A stretch of DNA of 64,000 nucleotides from Glossina fuscipes (GCF_014805625.2 NW_023998455.1:8063700-8127699); one strand, 5' to 3'. Shown: positions 1 to 14,143, counted from the first letter of the stretch. Program-made: numbers and translations. The notes: a model not told the origin generated them from the sequence alone.

Positions 1-424
1 GAGCTTTCTTGGATCCGATACTATCTTTGTCCTAAAAAAGTCATGCGGCGTAGCAAAGCCGATCGTTAGATATCCTACATCACTTCGCGTAGCTCAGTTA
101 TTCGCCCGTTTTGGAACGCGAAAATTACCATTAATATTGTCTCCAGGCTAAGGTGTACTTTCCATCAAGGGAAGGCGCCCCAAACATCACTAACATGATT
201 CAAGTTTAGCAAAATTAAATTATTTTCCATTTTGCGTCATAAAAAAACGGAAATTGGACTTTCTCACCACATAAGAGTTTGCCTTTCATAAGAACCTCTC
301 TATATTCGGCAAGGTCTAAGGCATAAGGCCACTCATGTATTCCATATTCTCCACTCTTAATTTCATAGCTAAACTGCTACCATGGATTAAAGAGCATATA
401 AATACGGGCTGATGGAAAAACACG

Positions 425-540
425 CGTGGATTCAGAAAATGATTCTGAATTGAACGGCACAAAAACAAGGTGGGTCTATGTCAAGCCCTTCTGGGTGTTA
501 CGAACGTCCGCACAAACTTAATAAATCTTATACCACAAGT
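425..540 (+). repeat. Dispersed repeat fragment (family R)
   Basis: This is the distal part of a dispersed family seen many times in the window. It has the palindromic block ATTCAGAAAATGATTCTGAAT, then a segment CTTCTGGGTGTTACGAACGTCCGCACAAACTTA-like (read here in parts), matching 21190-21265 closely. No coding capacity is seen. Confidence 0.6.
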
Positions 541-2489
541 TTTCCGCTGCATTGGCTAGTGATATTTTTTTTTTCTCCAATGAGCCACGAGCCATGGTCT
601 AGAGAAGTCTGCAATGTCATAATTCGTGTATTGCATGAAAAAAGCATAGTCCACGTGATTTGTTTAATCGATATAAAGCCGTAAATAAAGTTTGTGCTTT
701 TCTGGATGGATGGGGAAAACATTACTGACGCGCTTTAATGACACACACGAGCTGTTTTCCTATTCTATGTCATGCCTGCATGTAACGCTTCTGGTATTTT
801 TTTGCTTCATTATGAAATATGCTGTGCATGACAGTTAAATCGTAAATTTTATGTTTTTATAAGCGTGTGCACGATTTATATTAAGCCCAAGGATAAGTAT
901 TAAGAAAGTTCGCGTGCACATACCATACAGAGCGAAAAACTTACGCTGATACAAGAATTAAATAGACCCTTAGGAATCTGACAGTTAATCGGGTAAAGGC
1001 ACGCTTTCAAGTTTAAGTTTCAAGTTTAAAGAATAACTTGTTTTCAAAAAAAAAGAAATATTTTTGGGAAAGTACGTGCAAAAGAAACGGGACCACTTGG
1101 TTTTACCAACAGCCACTCGGGAGATGTCCCCTATGGGGTTGTTCAGGTTGGGTTATAGGAAGGTAAGGATAGAGAGAGAGGGAGCAGTGTTCGTGAAAAT
1201 GGATCGACCAGCTGCAGCGAATGCGGGCAGGTTGTTCCAAAGGCTGGCAGAGTGGGTGCAAAAAGACCTGTTGTGCGACTAAGCCACGCCATTAAGTTTC
1301 AACGGTCATTAATAACAGTTCCTTAGCTTGATTGAACAAATGACCTTCGTTCACACGTTCAGCACATTTATACACAAACGCATTATGTTTTATAAAGAAC
1401 TTTGCATATTTTCCTCAAAATTTTAAAAGTGCTTTGTTTCTTTTACATTTTGTTTAATTTATTTCATGTCACTGTAACGCTACATAGGCATTTTTTCTTT
1501 TTTCGAAAACGTCAACAAATTCGTTATATTTGCAATTTTTGCTATTTTCAAGTTCAATTTTAATGCGAAAATTTGGTATTATTTTATGGTTTGCTTTAAA
1601 TTTATTTATTTATTTATTTTTTTTTAATAGATGTGAGGGGCGCTACACCATTTCCTCGAATGTTTTTCACTTTTTCTCTAGGATTTATTTTCGTTCAGAT
1701 TTCTTAAAATGGTGTAACGGTGCATTTTACGCATTCTACAAGTCGTGGCCCGTAAATTGAGAGAAGTAAGAAAATTATATTCGGCTAGGGATGAACTTTT
1801 TACATCCACCGGTTTTATATGAACTTATAAATGAATAATATTTTGTTGCTTTATAATATTGGCTGAGTGTGGCCTATTCTTCAATTTTTATACGAGCCCT
1901 GCATTACCCATTGGTTATACGTGAACATTTTTATCGTTAGATGTGTTGTAGTATCTAAGCCATTAACAAACTCATTTTCCTTTCTTTTGAAAACAACTGG
2001 TGTCGGTTTGCCCGGTAATGTGGCCGTGCCATGTGACCGATTTAGCCTGTTCTCAATACAAACCTGCATGCAAGAACTTTGAAGTCCGTAGCTCCTTTCT
2101 TGCGGACAGTAGAATGTTTTCGACAGCCATTAAGAGGAGAGACGTAGAGACGGACATTCGTAAATAGATATAGAATTTGTTTGTCATAAGCTGCGTGCAA
2201 GAATGTCTAGCTTTTTTGCCAAATTGTCGATCTGCAGAGCGTTCATAACGAACATTACATAGACGAAATTTGACGACGTTAATCAAGCTTGTATATACTT
2301 TGTGTGGTCCCTGAAACTAGTCTCCTGGGTGTTCCGAACCATTTGGCAGAGAGACTATGTGGCAGGTATAAAAGTGAAGTCTTAATGTCGTTTTTGTAGG
2401 TTGCGGAACTTCCACTGGACTCGAAAATTTCTGATGCATTTAAAAATAATTATTTAGTCTCCAAATAAGTAAAAATCCTATGGTGTGGC

Positions 2490-2740
2490 ACGGTCTACTT
2501 TACATACCGTACACCACCCTATAGTTTTTCATATATCGAATTTTCGAAGTAAGGCGTTATCGGTCCGACCCATTCTTCTGTAGACTGAACACAGGCAAAC
2601 AAAACGGACGGACGGACGGGCAGACAAGCTCAGATCAATTCACAACAAAAGATGGATCTATCTCAAGTCCTCTTGAATATTGCATACGTCCGCCCAAACT
2701 TAACATACAATTGTGCTACCATTTAGGTAGGGTATGAAGG
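2490..2740 (+). repeat. Dispersed repeat copy (family R)
   Basis: This copy starts near CATACCGTACACCACCC, contains the diagnostic GACGGACGGACGGGCAGACA block at about 2605-2625, then GGATCTATCTCAAGTCCT, and ends near TAGGTAGGGTATGAAG. The two ends are roughly inverted (TACC..TACACCACC versus GTAGGGTA), giving a terminal-inverted-repeat look. It is noncoding and diverged from the other copies. Confidence 0.6.
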
Positions 2741-5214
2741 TGTACATAAATACAGGATATCCTTTAAATGATAACAATGCGAAGTCGGTTTGTGAAGCTA
2801 TCGTTTATCTTCTCATCTGTATAATGATTAGTTTCCCTAATTCAGATTTTAATAAAAAATATAAATTATTTATTTATTTATTTTTTTTTAAATTTTGTCC
2901 ACGGGGGGGAGCAGATATATTGAAAACAAAGAATTTAGCTGCGTTGCAGAAACAAAGAAAAACAAAAAGCAAACCAAAATTTAAATGAGAGTAAGAAGCA
3001 TGTGCACGTTTTCCTATATGAAAGAACATTGCATTCGGCTCGTGTGTTGTTTAGAGAGAGTGGGAGAGAGAGTGCAGAATGAAATTTTCAATTTTTCGGT
3101 CTCTCTTTTTGCTTTGTATGCAAGTTTTGTTAGGAAATTCAAAGTCAGGGACACCACTACTATTAAGAGGTTCGTAGCATCACGTTTAGTTGTTCATAAA
3201 CCAACTTACTTGTGATGTCGACACGCCGCGAAAGGGAGAACAAGAAATTGGAAATAAATTTATGATATATTTTTCTTCTTTTTTTTTTTTGACAAAAACT
3301 AGTGGATCAAATAGTAGTGATATATAAAATAAAGCAAAAATTTGAATATGAAAATTACTTTAAAGTCCTCAGCACTTTTTTTTTGAAGGAGAATGAACGC
3401 ACATTCATTTCACCAAATTTTATGTAATTTTCCATCGCGCAACAATATAAACGTTTTAGCTAAAAATATTTAAATTTTAAATTGTTGCCAAATTTATAAA
3501 TAAATGTGTAAGTAATGACGTTCAATAAACAAAAGCAGAAAAAAAAAAATATAATTAATTGACAACTTTTTAAAATTATTTTCCTTTCGCATATATTCTA
3601 TTACATACACATGTGTGCATGCTCGCGGCGTTTCGACCGCCCAACGCTGCTAGAAAAGAATAATGCTCTTAGATGAAAAGGAAATAAGAAGCAAGAAAAA
3701 CATTTGAAAATTTGTTGTTAATTTTATCTACAACTTATGGCAGAGCGCGTTACAAACAATTAATGTCATCAGCTGCTAGTGTTTCTAGTTTAAAAACGGC
3801 ATCATTCGATATGAACCGTTTAATAACAAAGTTTTGTTCAATTTTTAAATGAAATTTTCATTGTAGTAATTAAAAAAAATTAGTTAAAACTTAAAAATTA
3901 ATTAATAAACAAAAAATTTTAAAATAAAACATTGGATAAGTTTCTTTAAGTGAATCCGCTTCCCCTCGCGCTAATTCAAATGAAGCAAAGGAAGGTAAAG
4001 AAAAGCGGGTAATAAGAAGTGCAAGACATGCCTTATCGCATTCACGGTCGTAAGCACAGAAATAAAAGGAAAGATTGATAGAAATAAATAAGAAATGATT
4101 TTGTGACAACTTGCAACATAAGGAATTCTGTCGTAGATGCGTAATACTGTTATCTCCCCCCAATGGTAAACCGCACTCAGTGAGATTTTTTATTTTTTTT
4201 TTTGACCATTGCGTTCGTAGCTAATGTCATGGATAAGAAGCAGAGGAACGTTCCGGAAGCTATGAATTCCTGGGTAATAGTTTGCTTGCGTAAAAAAAAT
4301 GTCAAGTCCAAGACGTAACTGAAATGCCTTAAAATCGCTCTCGGGTAAGTCGAGTCGTGAACTATGCGTTTAAACACTTAGGCGCAAAACTGGTTTACGT
4401 AAAGGCACAATCACTTTGTTCACCAAATCCCGTCGAGATGTTGCTTGGAATGCAATTGTTTTGGATTCAAAGATGACAGAGCTCTCGTAATTGCCGCAAC
4501 CTCTTTTGATCGATCAAGTCAGTTTGAACCACACATATATCGGAAAAGCATTTTCCATTATTATCGGGCATACACGGTTGCGAATGCGTTCAAAATAAAT
4601 TGTTTCACACTGTCTTTGTTCAGTCCTCAGAAAAATACGCTTTGTTACGTTTAATTCGAATCACTACCAAACACTGTCTATACAAGAGTGTAAGGTTTTA
4701 AACGTCTATTGCTAAAAGTTTTTTTTTTCAATTGCTGTGGAGTGTGGTTAAAATATAGCAAAAAAAAAAATGAAAAATTTCGTCCCCGACGAAGTTAAAC
4801 GAAAGCGTTAGCTTTGAAGTTAATGTTTATTACGAAGACTCGATTCGTAAGCAGAACTAAAGGAAACAATCGTTTGTTGCAATAATTGCAAAAAACCTAA
4901 AAGACAGATATTTCTCATGACCCTGAAGACTTTCCAAATTTAGTTCACGAAGATTAACAAAGAAGTTGGTTTTCGAAGTTAGTTTTTCGAATTTCGAATA
5001 ACTCATCGAACGGATGAGTGATCCGTTCGTGAACAAATTACTAGGAATTGAAGCTAAATTTCAAAAAGCAAGAGATTTGCCATTAAAGTAACTATCGTAT
5101 TGCTTTAGTTCACTTAAAGACTTATAGGAAACATGAAGGAAAAAGGAAAATGAAAGCAGTCTAATAAAGGGCACGACTTGCCATTGAATATTCATAGTAC
5201 TTGGCTTAATATAC

Positions 5215-5365
5215 ATGGACGCGTATCAGATGGACGGACGGACAGACAAGCTTAGGTCGATCTGGAAAGTGGTTCGGAATTCACCGGTATAAGAAAAGAT
5301 AGATCTCACTCAAGTACTTTTGGTTGCTATACACAACTGCACTTAACTTAATATGCCCTCGTTTC
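5215..5365 (+). repeat. Dispersed repeat copy (family R)
   Basis: The block GGACGGACGGACAGACAAGC is followed by TTAGGTCGATCTGGAAAGTG and a degenerate TCTCACTCAAGTACTTTTGG segment. The order of blocks is the same as in the copies at 2.5 kb and 21.1 kb. Confidence 0.55.
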
Positions 5366-7491
5366 AAAAGTAGTAGTAGTAGTAGCTAAACATTTACAAT
5401 GCGACAAAGAAAAAATGTACTTTTAATGAGAATTTAACATTTTATTGGTGGAAAAAAAAATTTGGTTCACTTTGTAAAAGTCTGATCGCGCAAGCTATCG
5501 TGTAAACCACTTACCTCTATAGGCGACAATATCTTAAAATCACAGATGTTTTCCACATCTCATTTCTCAATTTTTAATTGGAAATTGAGATTAAATTTTG
5601 CGCCTGAAATAAGGAAAAGAAGAACAAAAAACAAAAGAGAAAAATAGTTTGAAAATATTAGAGTAAGTGAGGGAAGTACGATATAAAGCGCATATAGTAA
5701 GTTGCGGCAAGTTCACCTTATAGTAATATGCGAGTTTTTAAAAGACAAGTTAACGGCCTCAACTTTTCAAATCGCAATAATACGTTTGTTATCAAGAGAA
5801 TTCGTGACTTTGAAATGCAGTCAAGCTTCTTACAGTTAAAGACGTAAAAAAGAAAGAAAAAAAAATTGTGAAAAAATGTTACTGAAAACTCATAAAATAT
5901 TTCATTATTTAAAAGGTGCCCCCAGCTGCGCGGGTTAAGCACTATCTCTAGTTTTTGTAAATATTAAAATTTTGAAAAAAAAAAACATTTATTTTCCCCG
6001 TTTGATATCCGTGCTGAATATGTGCCAAGGCCTCGCACAGTTCGTTCCCTTCAATTTTCACGTTCAATTAATTGTACGATTCGCACGACAATAGGGTGTC
6101 GCAATTTCTTTTCCTACCTAATAGAGCTGTGTAAATGTTGCTTAGAAAGCATTCTCATTCATTCATATGTTTTTTCTTAGTCTTTTAGTCCGAACGTTTA
6201 AAATAGTGCCTTTCGCAAATATTGTCGCGCATTGCAAACAATTTATTGTTACCTTAAAAAATGTTTTTTAAAGTATAATTATTCTGATCTTAAGAGTTTT
6301 TGAGTGCAAAAACTAATTATATGTTATTGCAAATAAAAAGCATTTTATAACATAACTAAGAAAACTCGGCGAATAGCAGTAAAAAAGCGAAGGTAGTAAT
6401 TGTAAGTAGGCGATCATGTTGCTTGAAGGAACGAGATTTATTTTTTAAAAACTCGCCTTGCTTAAGCCACAACAACATATAAGGGATAGGCGCACATGTT
6501 GTCTTATAATAAAGTAAATACGCATCGTGTGCACATATCTTGCTAACGGAAGTCTGAGCGTAACCAGGCAGCTTTCTTTGTAAGCCTTGACAAAGCCTAA
6601 TATTTCTCCCTGGGGGAGGAGAGGCAAAAATAACTCGCATACTGAGCTTTAGAACTTAACTCGGGAACTTATTTTTGTGAAGGAAAAGATACAAGCACAT
6701 TTACGATCTTTGAGATTTATAAGAAAGGATCAAGCAAACAGAAAAAAGCAACAAAAAAAAAGAGAAAAATTATTGGTTCCCAAGATATTCAAGAAGAAAT
6801 CTTTTAATTAAAGACGACAGACGAGCCGGAATAACTGCTATGTGAGTCGAGACTCCTTGCCAGCTAAATTACAACTCAGGAAGGGTAAGGTTGCCATAGA
6901 ATCCCGAGCTATTGCAACAACTTAATTACAAAAGTCTATTTCTGCTTTCATGCGCGAAACACAGAGATAATCAATTTTCTAGAATACCACTGTGTTCAGA
7001 AAGTAAACCGAATTTAATTTCACGCCGCAAATTCAAATAATATTCCTTGTTAACAGTTTGGCCCGACGCAAGGAATTCATACACACTTCAACAGCCCGAT
7101 AATCGAAGAAGATTTTAGAGTCTTCGCTTACCTTTTGCACGATATTCGCCCGAGTGTTCGGTTGTATTCGCGCGATATGCCTAGTTCGAACTATCCTCTC
7201 CCGTAATAGTATGTTTCGAGACCGACTAATAGTCAAAAATCATCTCCCGCGCAACTATTGACTATTGGTCTTACTTTTTGATCACAGTGTTATATATTTA
7301 CAATATTTTTTGTTCACTACCAATAAGTCGCTTGATTGAATTTTAATTTCAGCTCCATGAAAAATATAAAACATCATGATCTGATGCAACCAAAGCTTTG
7401 CCTTATACCACCTTGTGATATCCATATTAATCACTGAAACTTCACAATCCATTGCAAAAAAAAAGAAGAGAAACAACTTTTATATATACAC

Positions 7492-9542
7492 ATGCCTGAA
7501 CCTCTCCCGACTATGGATTTCGATAAAATTTTGGGAAAATGTGGTGATTTCAATCGTTATCAACTCTTAATATTAGCTCTTTTTGGGCTTGTCAACATCA
7601 TGGTATCCATGCATTACTTTACTCAAACTGTGATAAGTTTTGTACCCGATCATTGGTGCTATCACGAGAAGTTGGAAAATCGTTCTTATGATGAGATAGC
7701 TGCTATCTATTCCAAATTTCCAAATCCTTCGTGTACGCTCCTCTCAGACGTCAACGGTTTGAACGCTACTGCCAGCACTGAGAAATGTTCCAAATGGATT
7801 TATAAATATGACTTTGGTTACAGATCCATGAATACTGAGGTAAGGAGATGTTATGTGATTTCTCTTCAATTATTTTTGTTTCAATTACACTTTATCTCCC
7901 CTTGTAGTTAAACTGGGTTTGTGACGCCTCGTATAAATCAACTATAGGTCAATCCTTATTTTTCATTGGTTCAGTAGTTGGCACCTTGTTTTACGGCTTG
8001 CTGTCGGATAAAATTGGTCGGCTGCCTGCTTTGATTCTATCAAACTTTTCGGGTTTTGTTGGAGACTTTTCTACAATATTTACGAAACAAGTCACCACTT
8101 TTACCCTGTGCCGATTTATATCGGGCTTGGCTGCAGATACAAACTTCTACTTGATGTACATTATAGGTAAGTGCAATTGTGAATGAACTCAGAAGAGGGA
8201 AAGCAGGAAAACAAATGCTTTCAATCGAACTTCGGATTAAATTTACCCATTTTTGTTTTGCTTTCCTTGCTTTTTTTGCAGTTCTCGAGTACATGCGTCC
8301 CACAATGCGAACTTTGGGTCTAAATATAGCTGTAGGCGTGTTTTATACCCTCGGTTTAGTGTTTACACCTTGGTTGGCAGTTTTAACTGGACACTGGCAA
8401 TACTATTTAGCCAGCACGTCTTTACCACTTCTCCTCATTATTCTGTTCTATTTTGTGATACAGGAAAGTGCCCAATGGTTGGTGACACGTAATGACGTTG
8501 ATGGTGCTATCAAGCGACTGAAACGAGTTGCAAAGTTTAACGGCAGGCATGTGACTCAAGCTGAGTTCGATGAATTCCGTAAATATTGTCAGAAACAACG
8601 GGAAAAGCACGGTGGAGATGACCAGAAGCATTCATCACTGATCGATATGTTTCGTACACCTCGCATGCGCAAACATACACTGATACTGTTTTTCAAATCG
8701 TGAGTATGGCAGATTTATACTCTTTAGGTATTCATAGAAATATTTGCACCTGCTTTAATTTTCTAGTATGGTCATCACTTTGTGTTACGATGTGGTATCA
8801 CGTAATGTGGAGGGTATGGGCATATCGCCGTTCGTTATGTTTTCCTTGAGTGCTTTGGTGGTGTTACCGTCCAGTTTAATGCTCGTTTTGCTGCAGGACC
8901 GTATAGGACGTAAAGGCATGGCATCTGGTTCTTTATTGGTTGGAGGTTTCTTTACAGTGGCTGCTGGCATAGCCATTGCTTATCAACAGCACAATCACAA
9001 TGCCGTTCTTTTAGCTTGTCTTACCGTAGCCGCTCGTTTCGGTGTAGCTATCTCCTATGAATCTGGTTCGCAATACGCGACGGAGCTAATACCGACTTGC
9101 GTAAGAGGTCAAGGGGTGGCGGCCGTCCATGTAGCCGGATTTGCTGCTTCCTTTCTAGCTCCCTACATATTGTGGTTGGGCACATTCTTCAAGGCAGCTC
9201 CTTCTCTCATATTGGGTGTGCTGTTTTTCAGTGGTTCCTTCGTATGCCTATTACTACCAGAGACGCTAAACAAGTATGCGGGGGCATGTTGTGTGAAGGA
9301 ATTTGTAATTTTCTCATTTTATTTTTACTTTTAGGACGCTTCCCAAGACCATAGAAGAAGGTGAAGTCTTTGGCAAGGGCGAACGTATGTTTGACTTCCC
9401 TTGCTTATCGCAACAAAATAAAAAGTCTGAAGACAAAAATTCCGAACAGGAACCTTACAGCAAACGCAAACGCAATCAATCTCTGACAATAGGTTTAGAA
9501 TGCAATCATGAAACTGATGCAAATCGCAACAGTTATACGTAA
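7492..9542 (+). CDS. SLC22-type organic cation/anion transporter (MFS), paralogue 1
   Basis: This is a membrane carrier of the major facilitator superfamily, closest to the insect organic cation/carnitine (SLC22) group; the substrate cannot be told from sequence. The hand-spliced exons are 7492-7839, 7908-8166, 8282-8699, 8767-9273 and 9335-9542, all GT..AG with matching phases, giving 579 residues. After a membrane segment at about 25-45 comes the large SLC22 extracellular loop with N-glycosylation motifs NRS (63) and NAT (91) and several cysteines. Exon 2 opens with LNWVCD and holds the MFS loop motif SDKIGRLPA (about 149-157). Later come ESAQWLV, the mid-protein QDRIGRKGM and an RGQGV segment near the penultimate helices. 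The tail is hydrophilic and lysine-rich. Met8 (MDF) aligns with the start of paralogue 2, so translation may begin at 7513 instead. It is convergent with paralogue 2. Confidence 0.9.
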
Positions 9543-9862
9543 AATTTTAGGGAATTAATAAGCAAACGTAGTAATTAACGTTTTATAGAAACCACTTAGC
9601 TAAGTTTATAATAATATGTAGAACAAGTAAACAATTATCCGTTTTCGTACTCCAATATTTGTTTTTTCTTTTCATTTCAACAATGTTTTTAGTATAGTAA
9701 GGCTCAGCTAAGCCAATTACTTTTAGTTTACTTAAATCAATTAATTAGCTTAGGGATCTTTTTAATATAAACATAAGTTTTTATTGTACGTGAATTTTTG
9801 AAAACTAATTTTATTACTAATTACAATTGCTAAGCGAAATATGAAAATAGTATTAAATTCAC

Positions 9863-9868
9863 AATAAA
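9863..9868 (+). terminator. Candidate poly(A) signal of SLC22 paralogue 1
   Basis: This is the first canonical AATAAA downstream of the stop codon, about 320 nt into the 3' flank. Cleavage position is not determined. Confidence 0.4.
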
Positions 9869-10528
9869 ATGAATTTATAAATGATATAAGAAGAAGTAAT
9901 AATTTAGTTTGATTAAAGGTGTTTACGATGACAGAGAGCATTTGGAAAAGACGCCTTATCCAAATGAGTGAAATTTGTAATTAAGTTCGCTGCCATGCAA
10001 TGTGACGTGAGGCAAGAGGAAATCGGTTGTTTTTAATAATAGTTCCCTTTAGCATGCTCAGCTTGTCGCTTGCTTGGCCCTCTCTCTTTCACGCCATGTA
10101 AGCGTAATAGTACATGTTAAGAGTCGCTGGTCAAATTCACTTCTTCAAAGCTCCCAGTAGAAGTCATGGTTATTGGGAATACAATATGAGGAAACTATTA
10201 ATCGAGAGAAGCTTAGTTTGGAAAAAGACGGCAAAGAACTAGAAAAATGCTTTAGGCCAAGTCCACTATGAGCGCTACACATTTGCGTATTATTCCAGTA
10301 CTATTCAATAGGTCGATTATGACATGCTTCTTGCTGGTCCATAGAGTAGAACAAGGGCGTTCAAAATTAATACAACTTTGTTTCTCTCTTCTCGTCCCAA
10401 TGTCAAATCGATAATTATGCCTTAGAAAATTTTCGAATTGACTAAGAGAAAATAGATTTCGCCATCCAGGATGGCTTTGAACCAATTTTGTAAACGGGGC
10501 AGGAAAAGAAGAAATAATAGCAAAATAT

Positions 10529-10538
10529 TTTATTTATT
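10529..10538 (-). terminator. Candidate poly(A) signals of SLC22 paralogue 2
   Basis: On the minus strand this reads as two overlapping AATAAA hexamers about 300 nt after the stop codon. No closer canonical hexamer was found. Confidence 0.35.
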
Positions 10539-10836
10539 TTTACTGTAAACAAAAAAAAAAAAACTTATTACGTAAGCAAGTTTCGATTCAGCTGTCATCT
10601 AAATTAACTTAACTTAAGCAAGTCTTCTTGTAAGTACTTTTTTTGTACTTTATCATCTAATCTTGTCAAGCAACGACAATATCTCTCATAGACGTAATGC
10701 GTTTACTCGGTATACAATTTAATACTATATTAAAGTAATTTAAACTAAATTGTATAAATATAAATGAGTCATAAAACTTATCTTAACTTTTTACTTTTTG
10801 GAATAAAGCGGAAAAAAAAAACAAAGTAAAAAATTA

Positions 10837-12757
10837 TTAAGTCTTCGATTCATTGCCAACATTGCCGGAGATTTTTGAATTTCTTCGTTTACGCTCAAAA
10901 CAGGGAAAGTAATACCAGTCTTCGTTAAGGCCGAATACTTCACCTTCACTTAAAGATTCGGGAAGTTTTCTTAAAACAAAAATCACGACATAAATTAAAA
11001 TCTTTGTCAATATAAGACAAAAAAGAGGCTAAAACACTTACTTGCCATGTGTTTCAGGTAATGCCAAACATAAGCCGGCACCCACTAACATAATAAAACT
11101 TATGAACAGCGAAGGTAAAGGCTTATAAAAGTTACCTAAATATATAACATAGGCATTGAGAAAACTGCAAGCATAGCCAACCACGTGAATGTTGGAAACT
11201 CCGCGACCTCTTACACTAGTAGGTATTATCTCAGTAGCGTATTGAGCTTCAGCATCATAGGCGACAATGGCACCGTAGCGACCCAGTGCCACCATAATGG
11301 CCAACAACAAGGCATAAGTTTGCCGATCCAAAACGGCAATGAGAAATCCCGTGACAGCGGTTAGTAAGCCGCCCACAAAAAGAGAACTACAAGCCATGCC
11401 CTTACGCCCTATAACATTTTGGAAAAGAATAATCGTTAGTCCGCCGGGTATATAGCAAATAGAGGAGTACGAAAACAAAGCGAACGGCGAGGAACCTAAA
11501 CCCTCCATATTACGACTGGCTATATCGTAGGCCATCGTAATGATAACACTGAGGAGAAAAAACAAAGAAAAAATTAATGAGTACATTTAATATATAAATG
11601 TTTAGTTCACCTTTTAACCAGCAAAATGATGGTAAATTTTCTTAATCTGGGACTACTGAACATGCCAAGGAATGTATCTTTGTTTGCATCTAATTTCTGT
11701 TCTTCAATTAATTTTTGCTTATAGAACTCAACAAACTCATCAAAGACGGACTCGTCCACCTTGCGCTTATTAATTTTTGCTACATATTTTAGACACTCGA
11801 CAGCTTTACTATAATTCTGCTGTGTCAGTAACCAGCGGGCACTTTCGCAAACGACCAAAGGATAAACTAAGACTAGCAGAACGGGAGTGGAAACTAAAAT
11901 CAAATATTTGCGCCATGAGCCCACCCATATAGCAAACCAGGGCGATAACATAAGACCGGCACAATAAAACGTAGCCGTGATAATGTTTAAGCCGAAAGTA
12001 CGCTTTTCCGGCTTTAAATATTCAAAAACTAAAAAGAAGAGAGGAAAATTTAAAAAGAAAATTATTAAAAACAAAGAAAGCTTTCGAAAACATACCCAAG
12101 ATAAACATTAGCATAAAAAAAGTATCGTTAGAAAGACCCGAAATAAAACGAGCCACTATAAAAGCAGGCAAGTCGTTAACGAAAGCGGTCATAAAATCTC
12201 CTAAGCCACCCGATAAAGTAGTTAAGATGATGGCGGGAACGCGGCCATATTTATCAGCGAGTATACCAAACAATATAGTTCCGACTACGGAGCCGACATA
12301 GAAAAATGATTTGCCCACCGCTGATTGGTAAGCACGATCGCAAACCCAATTTAACTAAGAAAATCAAAGCTCACTATTAGGCTGCAGATAAAATGCGATG
12401 TGTAAGTGCAAAAGAAAACCTTACCTCGGATGTTATACTTTCGTAGCCTTGTTCCCGTTCATAAAACCATTCATTGCACTCTCCCACCTTAGCGACCACC
12501 GGATTAGTATCGTTCACTATATCGTCCAGTAAAGTGCATTTCGGGTTATTTAAATTCTTGTAGAACAAACTTATATGTTCGTAACTGAGATTAGCCAGCT
12601 TTTCATGGTAACACCAATGATTCGGTGTAAAACTGATAAGAGTTTGAGAAAAGTAATGCATCGATGACATCATGTTGGTGTAGCCGAAAATTAAAAGCAA
12701 TATTATCTGGTAGCGTCCGAAATTACCACACTTTTCCAAGACTCGTTCAAAATCCAT
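10837..12757 (-). CDS. SLC22-type organic cation/anion transporter (MFS), paralogue 2
   Basis: This is a second major facilitator carrier of the SLC22 group; the substrate is unknown. Exons on the minus strand are 12757-12425, 12354-12096, 12028-11611, 11548-11042 and 10969-10837, giving 549 residues. It starts MDFERVLEKCG, almost the same as residues 8-18 of paralogue 1. The extracellular loop carries N-glycosylation motifs at 56 (NLS) and 82 (NDT). Family landmarks are LNWVCD at the start of exon 2, the loop motif ADKYGRVPA, ESARWLL, a mid-protein NVIGRKGMA and an RGRGVS segment. Exons 2, 3 and 4 are 259, 418 and 507 nt, exactly as in paralogue 1, which shows a shared origin by local duplication. 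The C-terminal tail is short (about 45 residues) with a basic ERKRR stretch. All splice sites are GT..AG. Confidence 0.9.
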
Positions 12758-14112
12758 TTCAGGCGCAATATGCTCAGCAGAATTAATTTCAGACTTTTCA
12801 AAGATACCTTCTTTATAATTTTTTTTTTTATTTTTTTTTTTTTTATTTTAATTTTTTATTATTATTGTTATTATTATTTTTCAAATCCATATATCACGAC
12901 GACGTTAAGCGTATCTTTCCCGAAAGTTAACTGTTTTGCCTAGAGGTGCAAACGCTTTGTTTTAAGCTCATTCACACTTTTTGTCTTTTCTAATAATCTT
13001 TACAGCAGTTTTTTCTTGATTTGAATATGAAAAAAAAAAAAAAAAAAAAAAAAAAACGAAGAATAAAGTTTTTATCATTCAAATTTTACTTAAGCTTATC
13101 ACTAACGGTATATGTAAATAACTACAGCGTATTTTGGAAGCTATTTTTACATTTATTCGGCTTACAGCGATCTAAAAGGCGTACTAAGTTGCTCAGCTTT
13201 TAAATGTCGCTCGAGAAAGATACTTTAGCGAGTGTTTAAGCGTTTCAAAAACCGTCTAAAGGCCGCCGATCCGATGACGATTCCCTTGCAATAATTGGAT
13301 ATTAAGAGGAATTGCTTCAACTTTAACTTTCTATTTTAATCATAAATTGTGAATGTGCTGCACATTCTATTGATCCAAAAAAAGTACTGCTTTTGGCTCT
13401 CCATAGGGTATAAAAAACTCTAATAATCTCCTTAAAAAATGTCTAAAAATATATAGTTTTTTAAAATTCATTTCGCAGTAAAGCAACGATGACTAGTATT
13501 GCGTTTCATCTCTCAAATGTGTGCAAGTATTTACTTATATACATACATACACACGTACATGTTTGAAATGGGAAGCCAATAGAATCATAATAAGATTAAC
13601 TACTTACCTATGAGTAAACGAAAAAATTAAAAAATATTTCGAAAAATCTTATCTAGAAAATTATTTTATCTATAATAATCCTTATAAAATAATGTATTTA
13701 TTAGACGTACATAATAAAATAAATTTTACATGAACTTAAAGCGGGCGATAGTGCTTTTTTTAATCTCTCAGGAGATAATAAATTTTAATGTTAACGAAAA
13801 TCTTTACAGCATCGTTGGTCGAACGCAGTTTCCGCACTTGGGACGAGATTCACTCTGCCAATATTTTATTGACGGTTTTCTAGAGGGCACTGACACTTAT
13901 GTTCTACTGCTGTTACGTGAAATTATTTGTTTTCTTTTTTTTTTTTTTTTTATTTGCTAAATTTTCTGAACATGTCGTGTGTCATGACTTGATAGATATA
14001 AAAAAAAAACGAAAGAAAGGGGCTGAAAGCAATTAGTAATAAAAAAATATATTATTAACATTATGCATTTGTTTGCGCTACCTTAACGGCCAATATGAGC
14101 TTGATAATAATA

Positions 14113-14143
<31 letters not shown>

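Larger units (their letters stand above)
1..7491. other. Intergenic, no gene supported
   Basis: No open reading frame here has the composition, splice structure or similarity of a real gene. The stretch is AT-rich with homopolymer runs, a (TTTA)n tract near 1600, GA-rich stretches near 3050-3090 and an AGTAGT run near 5370-5390. It holds fragments of the dispersed repeat listed separately at about 425-540, 2490-2740 and 5215-5365. A segment near 1060-1290 shares the 14-mer CAGCCACTCGGGAG (1110-1123) with 33471-33484, so it is probably another old repeat. The 94-codon frame at 6356-6640 (minus) shows no recognisable domain. Confidence 0.6.
9543..10836. other. Shared 3' flank between convergent transporter genes
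   Basis: No gene is seen. The stretch holds the 3' UTRs of two convergent genes with candidate poly(A) signals on each strand (9863 plus, 10529-10538 minus). A pyrimidine-rich block lies near 10078-10090. The remaining open frames, such as 10252-10485 minus, have no recognisable content. Confidence 0.6.

Noticed and set aside
1064..1282. 72-codon GC-richer frame
   Set aside because: It starts at a non-ATG codon and overlaps a segment related to 33.47 kb; more likely part of a decayed repeat.
8179..8281. Upstream extension of the third exon frame of transporter 1
   Set aside because: This is intron sequence: GTAAGT at 8167 and TTTGCAG at 8281 bracket it, and the spliced join restores the family sequence.
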